A stretch of DNA of 36,922 bases from CAZMVY01 sp964617875 (GTDB taxonomy: Bacteria > Planctomycetota > Phycisphaerae > UBA1845 > PWPN01), in NCBI GenBank assembly GCA_964617875.1, contig CAZUAI010000054.1:1-36922 (forward strand). The letters run 5' to 3'. This document shows positions 32,901 through 36,922 of this stretch, piece after piece. Position 1 is the stretch's first letter; each line of letters begins with the position of its first letter. The notes beneath the pieces are model-generated. The model was not told where the DNA came from. It was given only the letters and a program-made list of their open reading frames with translations, and did no database searches. The position numbers and the translations under genes were made by a program.

Positions 32901-33490
32901 CAGTTGCGGTAGAAGTCCAGCCCCGCGAACGGCGTGCCGCGCGACAGCGCCGCCACGGCCTCCGGCAGCGGCTCGCGCAGCAGGCGGGGATCGACGTCGT
33001 GCCGGTGGAACAGGACGAGGCCGCAGCCGTTCGCCACCTTCCTCAGGATCAGGTACTGAGCCGCCTCCGACAGCGACAGGAACCGGAAGTTCGCCAGCAC
33101 GATCACGTCGCAGTCGTCCTCGAGCATCCGCTCGAAATGGGCCATCCGCTCGGAGTAGGACGACGACTCGATCCAGATCGCCAGCCAGTACCACTCCCCC
33201 AGGCGATGCCATGTGTCCGACGGCATGCCGCGGACGTCCACGTCGCACCGCCGGGCAAGTTCCGGCACGTCGTACGCCCCGCTCCGATTTGCCAGAATGA
33301 GCGCCCTCGCCCTTCCGGCCGCGGACGGGCGGGCCCATTTGGTATGGGGCGTTTCGATGCCCTGGCCGAACCGCAGGAACGCGCGGCCGTCGAGCCGCCA
33401 GCCCAGTTGCGGCGGCTCCGCGGCCGGCATGCGCACGGCCGCCGCGAGCAGCACGAGGCACGCAAGACCGGCCCTACTCCGGCAGACCAC
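29969..33490 (-). CDS. Secreted GH42-like beta-galactosidase-type protein with N-terminal amidotransferase-like domain
   Basis: The product is 1173 aa from GTG 33490 (AAGGAG 9 nt upstream), overlapping the CBM9-like gene by 17 nt; signal peptide residues 1-24. Residues about 58-275 resemble a class-I glutamine-amidotransferase/ThuA-like fold (RALILANRSG...DCDVIVLANFRFLS). Beta-sandwich regions follow. The GH42-like barrel starts near 488 (YPIAMWGAISGYG). LGDEIPI puts Glu547 at the usual acid/base position, followed by the family's Leu-Arg-x-x-Tyr...LNAAWGTQFASW segment (563-584). A second GAT-like stretch (about 830-930; IRAFADRGGTVIADVP) matches the GH42 trimerisation domain. A beta-sandwich ends the protein. 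The nucleophile Glu is not obvious, so activity is uncertain. Confidence 0.87.
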   Translation of the reverse strand: MVCRSRAGLACLVLLAAAVRMPAAEPPQLGWRLDGRAFLRFGQGIETPHTKWARPSAAGRARALILANRSGAYDVPELARRCDVDVRGMPSDTWHRLGEWYWLAIWIESSSYSERMAHFERMLEDDCDVIVLANFRFLSLSEAAQYLILRKVANGCGLVLFHRHDVDPRLLREPLPEAVAALSRGTPFAGLDFYRNWFMPSLDIPSPEAIGPRLFHAYRFGRGRVLVVDYNEQPSVFAAVPGAMTPPMEYDSTAPVRYDYHQSMAARCVLWAAGRDPRLAWTSGFPDGIEIEAARPAPPLRIRAAWSGSDGVRLTRKSRVRNLWGEVLHESESPFEAKAGPLEWDVALPPLPGGWHFVDCSVTGPHGVENWGSFAVDVRPAMRIDAIEPAAAFYEAGEPITGRVVLSRPAAAEEAASIDMALEDGYGRVFSRTVQPVEAGASNVAFAVPQGHVVSWGARLRMRLCAGGRTIHQEETEIRVRRPDRGEYPIAMWGAISGYGNHIGNLQMRELGFTAVIGDPLAEARDDLGWMTFGGGKGALIHSLGDEIPIPRPGKGAALAAFLRSRYASLEELNAAWGTQFASWEDVEPAYTASDRDAAALDTVVESKDPAAPASAPGGPPDASFVRVHDSLSAGESFFAENIRKRREEIEKTNPLGVVGPEGSPVGDPELTLPQATFWGPYLADRDNLLVNALARPGVLRGNWFGGYVEDRRVPTRNRHRLWMSILGGNNMIEYFMIDGGLLAPDLTRMPFVEEFLPSWQQIRRGLGPQLATCRPTGNPVALLHSQASQHIGQAIGGEATDTVRAHEYVLNLLGDAGYSPQYVASGQVRAGRLREADVRVLLLVQAYALSDAEVTEIRAFADRGGTVIADVPPAGFDERCRRRTTRAMDEFFGAGDTTSMPSLREQVRRMGHVATVTTEYGPMLLRGAHAAAAAEKPGGPAGLRVERHGAGRSILLNGVLWLEGREDPGTVRAWRQMIEKGAGVRPAFEMTYRQPLGKLGTRVYSYRRGDIHIDAVLPPEATDAGIPVRPVFTWDAAKHTYDMRQERYVGNVREAEQEIERSSPAVLARLDYKVGAVRLEAGRSAGVGGVLDLRCSVRDTDGKDRPGHVIRVGVVGPDGKDRPYYGAMLRGDGPVRAWRIPFALNDPAGTWTIAATDVVSGVSATAAFELHP

Positions 33491-34727
33491 GGTACAGCCG
33501 CTCCTTCTTGTACACGTACAGCCCCTCGCGGGCCTCCGGGACGGCGTGCGCGATGCGTGCCACGCTGCAGGCGGGATCGTCCGACAGCGGCGGGGCGTTC
33601 GCGGCCTTGTACAGCCGGTTCAGCTTGCGGCCGGCCACGCCCATGTGCGCCCCGGGCGCCTTCTGCGGAAAGAAGGGGTAGTAGGGCAGGTCGTTCGCGA
33701 TCCGTTGCTGCGCACGGCGGATGCCCTCCGCATACGCACGAAGCACCTTGACGCGATCGGCGTACCGTTCGCGCGTGACGCTTCCGTCCGTGCCGACCAG
33801 GACAAGCGCATCCGTCGTGAACACCCGCACGGGCCCGCGCTGCGCGGCAAGTCGCTTCGCAAGGGCCGGCAGGCCCGACCCGTGCGAAGCGCCCTCCGGG
33901 CCGTCCGCAGGAAACGCGCCTGCCCCGTTTTCAACAAAGAACAGCCGGCCGAACCGCTCCGTCATGTCGTAGCGCGAATACTCGGCCTTCTTCCAGTCGC
34001 GCATCCAGGCGATGAACGACCAGTTGCTGAAGAAACGGATGTCGCGATACACGTTGAGCGCCCAGTCGTCGCCGGCCCGGGCCGTCCCGAGACCGAGCTG
34101 CGCCCACGTGACCCGGGCCTCCGCGGTCCAGAGTTCATCCTTCGGACCGCCCGAGTACACGCACTCGACGTCCATCTTCCGTTCGTGGTCGCCCAGCGCG
34201 TCATGCATGCTCGCCGTCGGCGGCTTCGGCGGGTCGAACGTCAGCGTCACGGTCCGCCCCCTGCACGAGAACAGCATCTGCACCGTGTTCACCGGCGGCT
34301 CGACGCCCCGCTCGCGGGCGTGCCGCGGGACGGCCTGGATGTCGATGAGGCTCGATTCCTGCGGCTTCCACACGTGCTCGGGCAGGTCCTCCTGCACGTC
34401 GCGCTGGTAGCACGCAAGGGCGAGCAGGAGCCCCGTGTCGTCGTAGCCGATGCGGAACAGCGTCACGTCGGGGCAGAGCAGGTTCGGCTCCAGCGAGTGC
34501 GACAGGCCCCAGCCCAGCGCCGTCTCCCGCCATGCCGGCTCCGTCAGCCGGCCGTCGATCGCGATGGGCCCGTGGATCCTCGACGCCACGTACACCGGAA
34601 ACGGCAGCGGTGCCGCATCCGTCCCCTCGGCCTCCGCGGGCCGCGACGAGACCAGCAGGGCAACCACCGCCGTGGCGAGGCACGAGCCGGCGAAATCCCG
34701 TCGCCTTCCGATTTCCGACGCTCTCAC
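33474..34727 (-). CDS. Carbohydrate-binding family 9-like (DOMON-type) exported protein
   Basis: The product is 417 aa from GTG 34727 with AGGTG about 7 nt upstream. The leader RRRDFAG plus a hydrophobic segment ending PAEA resembles a twin-arginine signal. ASRIHGPIAIDGRLTEPAWRE (about 48-68) is the standard opening of CBM9-like domains, and the following strands (VTLFRIGYDDTGLLLALACY; ELWTAEARVTWAQLG; DWALNVYRDIRF) fit that beta-sandwich up to about residue 260. The C-terminal 150 residues are helical and unassigned. As first gene of the operon with the GH42-like and TIM-barrel genes, it may bind or present the polymer they attack. The binding function is inferred from fold only. Confidence 0.85.
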   Translation of the reverse strand: MRASEIGRRRDFAGSCLATAVVALLVSSRPAEAEGTDAAPLPFPVYVASRIHGPIAIDGRLTEPAWRETALGWGLSHSLEPNLLCPDVTLFRIGYDDTGLLLALACYQRDVQEDLPEHVWKPQESSLIDIQAVPRHARERGVEPPVNTVQMLFSCRGRTVTLTFDPPKPPTASMHDALGDHERKMDVECVYSGGPKDELWTAEARVTWAQLGLGTARAGDDWALNVYRDIRFFSNWSFIAWMRDWKKAEYSRYDMTERFGRLFFVENGAGAFPADGPEGASHGSGLPALAKRLAAQRGPVRVFTTDALVLVGTDGSVTRERYADRVKVLRAYAEGIRRAQQRIANDLPYYPFFPQKAPGAHMGVAGRKLNRLYKAANAPPLSDDPACSVARIAHAVPEAREGLYVYKKERLYRGLPE

Positions 34728-34916
34728 GTGCGCACCTGCTCGCGTTTGAACTTCCCGTCGTTGCGGCCGGCAACGACGAAGGACCGCATCCTAAGCCCCC
34801 GTGCCGGCGGCGACAAGCGCGCTCTCGCACGCCGCCGCGGACGCGACTACAATCCGGCATCCGACCGTGGACGGGTCGGCCCGACGACCGACTTCCGCAG
34901 GGCCAGGAGCGCGACG
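34728..34916 (+). promoter_or_regulatory. Divergent intergenic region with TACAAT box
   Basis: There is no ORF of interest in this 189-nt gap. TACAAT at 34848-34853 is a plausible -10 for the plus-strand amidohydrolase gene (64 nt before ATG 34917); its -35 is weak. AGGAG lies 7 nt before the ATG. No clear promoter could be called for the minus-strand operon. Confidence 0.35.
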
Positions 34917-36365
34917 ATGCCGCAATCACGAACGACGTGGATCGCCGGTACGGGGCTTGTGCTGCTCTTCTCCGCGGACCTGTTGGCTCCGCCCACGCGG
35001 CAGACGGCGACGTACCAGCGGATCAAGGCCTGCCTCGACTCGGTTCCCGCGATCGATACGCACGATCACCTGTGGCCTTTCGAACGATTCTGCACGCGGG
35101 ACGACGCCAGGGGCGTCGAGGCGATGGACCTCCACAGGATGTGGCGGGGCGGATACTACGCCTGGTACAACCCGCTGACCGAACGCAAGCCCGGCGAGCC
35201 GTTCGAGACGTGGTGGCGCGCCGCCAGACACGACTTTGCCGACGCCCGCGCCACGAGCTTCTACCGCTACCTCCTGCCGGCGTTCACCGACCTCTACGGC
35301 GTCGATTTCGAGCGGATCACCGACGAGCAGGCCGCCCGGCTCGACCGGCAGATCATCGAGCACTACAAGGACCCGAAATGGTGGTATCACGTCATCACCG
35401 AGCGGGCCAACATCGAGCTGGTCTTCACGGACCCGTACTGGGCGCCGCTCGCCATGAAGACCGACTACCCGTTCGTCGTGCTGGTGGTGAACATCAACTC
35501 GCTCGTCCGGGGCTTCCATCCGTCGGAGTACGAGCAGCCCGACACGGACCCGTATCACTTTGCCAGGGAGCACAACCTGCCCGTCGCCACGCTCGACGAC
35601 TACGTGGCGGTGCTCGACCGCCTGATCGCCACCGCCCGGGAGCGCGGGGCCGCCTGCCTCAAGCAGACGCTGGCGTACAACCGCACGCTCCGGTTCGAGA
35701 ACGTTCCCAGGGAACGGGCCGCCGCCGCGTTCGGACGGCCGCGAAAGGAACTGTCGAGCCGGCAGATCCAGGACTTCGAGGACTTCGTCATGTGGCGGAT
35801 CGTCGAGCTGTGCGCCAGGCACGACCTGCCCATCCAGATCCACACCGGCCAGGCCCGCATCCAGGGGTCCAACCCGATGCTCCTGGTGGACATGATCGAG
35901 GCCAACCCGAAGACGAAGTTCATCCTCTTCCACGGGGGGTTTCCGTGGGTCGGCGAGACCGGCGTGATCGTCATGCGTCACACCGCGCACGTCTGGATCG
36001 ACTCCGTGTGGATGCCGTCCCTCAGCTACACGATGGCCAAGCGGGCGTTCCACGAATGGCTCGAGGTCATGCCGTCCAACCGCATCCTGTGGGGGGCCGA
36101 CTGCGGCTATGCCGAGGGCACCTACGCCGCCACCGAGGGCATGCGGCGATGCTGGGCGGAGGTCCTCGCCGAGAAGGTGGACGCGGGCGACCTGCGCGAG
36201 GAGGACGCCCTGCGGATCGGCCGGCAGATCTTCCGCGAAAACGCGCTGAGCCTCTTCCCGCGCATCCGGCAGCAGCTCTGGAAGGGCACGAAGACGCTCG
36301 ATCCCGTTTCCGGCACCGCCATTCCGCTCCCACCCGCGAACGCGGGAGCGGCCCGTTCTCCATGA
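34917..36365 (+). CDS. Secreted amidohydrolase (amidohydrolase-2-like, metal dependent)
   Basis: The product is 482 aa; AGGAG 7 nt upstream fixes ATG 34917; signal peptide residues 1 to about 24. Amidohydrolase metal-site motifs appear in order: IDTHDHLW (His49, His51), CLKQTLAYNRT (Lys249), IQIHTGQ (His309), LFHGGFPW (His339) and ILWGADCGYAEG (Asp395). The C-terminal FRENALSLFP is the usual end of the barrel. The family includes decarboxylases, hydrolases and uronate-isomerase-like enzymes; the substrate cannot be read from sequence. Secretion is unusual for this family, which is mostly cytosolic. The last ~12 residues are encoded by a hairpin sequence (36324-36351), so the tail may be repeat-derived. 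Confidence 0.9.
   Translation: MPQSRTTWIAGTGLVLLFSADLLAPPTRQTATYQRIKACLDSVPAIDTHDHLWPFERFCTRDDARGVEAMDLHRMWRGGYYAWYNPLTERKPGEPFETWWRAARHDFADARATSFYRYLLPAFTDLYGVDFERITDEQAARLDRQIIEHYKDPKWWYHVITERANIELVFTDPYWAPLAMKTDYPFVVLVVNINSLVRGFHPSEYEQPDTDPYHFAREHNLPVATLDDYVAVLDRLIATARERGAACLKQTLAYNRTLRFENVPRERAAAAFGRPRKELSSRQIQDFEDFVMWRIVELCARHDLPIQIHTGQARIQGSNPMLLVDMIEANPKTKFILFHGGFPWVGETGVIVMRHTAHVWIDSVWMPSLSYTMAKRAFHEWLEVMPSNRILWGADCGYAEGTYAATEGMRRCWAEVLAEKVDAGDLREEDALRIGRQIFRENALSLFPRIRQQLWKGTKTLDPVSGTAIPLPPANAGAARSP
36324..36351 (+). repeat. Hairpin within the 3' end of the amidohydrolase gene
   Basis: CCGCT (36324-36328) pairs with AGCGG (36347-36351), and CCCGCG (36333-36338) pairs with CGCGGG (36341-36346) around AA. 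It encodes the Pro/Ala-rich C-terminal tail and lies 12 nt before the stop. It may be a REP-like insertion or a terminator stem; no T-run follows. Confidence 0.5.
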
Positions 36366-36922
36366 CGAGGGCTCGCCGTCCCACCGTCCCTTCGCCGCGA
36401 CGCCTTCTCTCCCCTTCTCCCTCGCAGGGAGAAGGACGGGATGAGGGCGACCGATTTCAACCGCGGACCGGCGAAGCGGATCGACCCTCCCCATCCCCTC
36501 CCTGTCTCAGGAGAGGTAGGGTGGGCGGTTCCGCGGTACTCCGCGGGTTCGCCCACCAGCTTGTCGGTCCCCTCTCCCTCGCAGGGAGAGGGCCGGGGTG
36601 AGGGTGACCGATTTCAACCGCGGGCCGGCGAAGCGGATCGACCCTCCCCATCCCCTCCCTGTCTCAGGAGAGGTAGGGTGGGCGGTTCCGCGGTACTCCG
36701 CGGGTTCGCCCACCAGCTTGTCGGCCCCCTCTCCCTCGCAGGGAGGGGGCCGGGGTGAGGGTGACCGATTTCAACCGCGGACCGGCAAAGCGGATCGACC
36801 CTCCCCATCCCCTCCCTGTCCCAGGGAGGGGGGTTGCATTCCCCTTCTCCCTCACAGGGAGAAGGACGGGATGAGGGTGACCAACCCCCTCTCCCTCCCA
36901 GGGAGAGGGCCGGGGTGAGGGT
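36366..36922. repeat. Tandem 157-bp repeat array with embedded hairpins, running off the window
   Basis: No gene is seen in this 557-nt stretch. GACCGATTTCAACCGCGG recurs at 36449, 36606 and 36763, exactly 157 nt apart. Units 1 and 2 differ at three positions by eye; unit 3 matches for about 60 nt, then diverges. Each full unit contains the 38-nt hairpin found at 20.5 kb (36520-36557, 36677-36714), preceded by GTAGG, and a second hairpin of the CCCTCTCCCTCGCAGGGAGAGGG type. The latter belongs to a dispersed repeat family common in GC-rich genomes. Open frames here are repeat translations. Confidence 0.85.

Noticed and set aside
27773..33751. Nearly 2000-codon plus-strand open frame opposite the 27.8-33.5 kb genes
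   Set aside because: It mirrors the third-position GC bias of the minus-strand genes, which have signal peptides, SDs and recognisable domains. The frame has no coherent domain.
36441..36918. Short overlapping frames in the terminal array (repeating VGWAVPRYSAGSPT)
   Set aside because: Direct translations of the 157-bp repeats with no start signal; not genes.
36449..36922. CRISPR array
   Set aside because: Repeat units are 157 nt and contiguous with no unique spacers; no cas genes are nearby.

Overview
The window is very GC-rich and densely coded, with short intergenic gaps and clear Shine-Dalgarno (SD) sequences before many starts. The gene content points to a planctomycete-like (Planctomycetota/PVC) genome or metagenome bin. 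The pointers are giant TPR plus PQQ-propeller proteins, squalene-cyclase-type repeat proteins, a cytochrome bd-superfamily oxidase subunit fused to cytochrome c, many large secreted glycoside-hydrolase-like proteins, a CBM9-like protein, and dispersed hairpin repeats. The phylum is inferred; no rRNA or other marker gene is present.

Layout. (A) 9623 down to 1, minus strand: a secreted protein with a C-terminal membrane/sorting tail, a bd-type oxidase subunit with a CxxCH domain, a second multi-pass membrane subunit (4-nt overlap), a 1598-aa TPR/PQQ-propeller protein, and a prenyltransferase/squalene-cyclase-repeat protein that runs off the left edge. This looks like a respiratory or cell-envelope cluster. 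(B) 9976-18717: a 1024-aa secreted protein (jelly-roll, alpha/alpha toroid, CARDB), a divergent 572-aa secreted protein of unknown family, a secreted GH116-type beta-glycosidase, and an exported nitrilase-superfamily hydrolase. (C) 18762-25634: a cytosolic GH63/trehalase-like hydrolase convergent with an operon encoding a large TIM-barrel glycosidase-like protein, a 37-aa CxxC microprotein, an 84-aa single-TM protein and a sodium:solute symporter. The two units are separated by 553 nt of hairpin repeats. (D) 25787-27742: a tandem two-domain metallo-beta-lactamase-fold protein behind a perfect 10-bp inverted repeat. (E) 34727 down to 27785: an operon of a CBM9-like protein, a GH42-like protein and a secreted TIM-barrel protein. 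(F) 34917-36365: a secreted amidohydrolase. (G) 36366 to the right edge: a 157-bp tandem repeat array that reuses the hairpin found at 20.5 kb.

In function, regions B-F read as a carbohydrate or glycoconjugate scavenging neighbourhood. Secreted glycosidases, an amidase-like enzyme and an amidohydrolase would release small products, a Na+-coupled symporter would import them, and a cytosolic GH63-like enzyme could finish hydrolysis. No SusC/SusD pair, sulfatase or sigma/anti-sigma regulator is seen. The most notable candidates are the small-protein pair linked to the symporter, the doubled MBL protein with complementary loss of metal ligands, the repeats that supply the stop codons of two convergent genes, and two promoters placed for leaderless transcription. 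All family calls were made by eye from motifs, without a database search.
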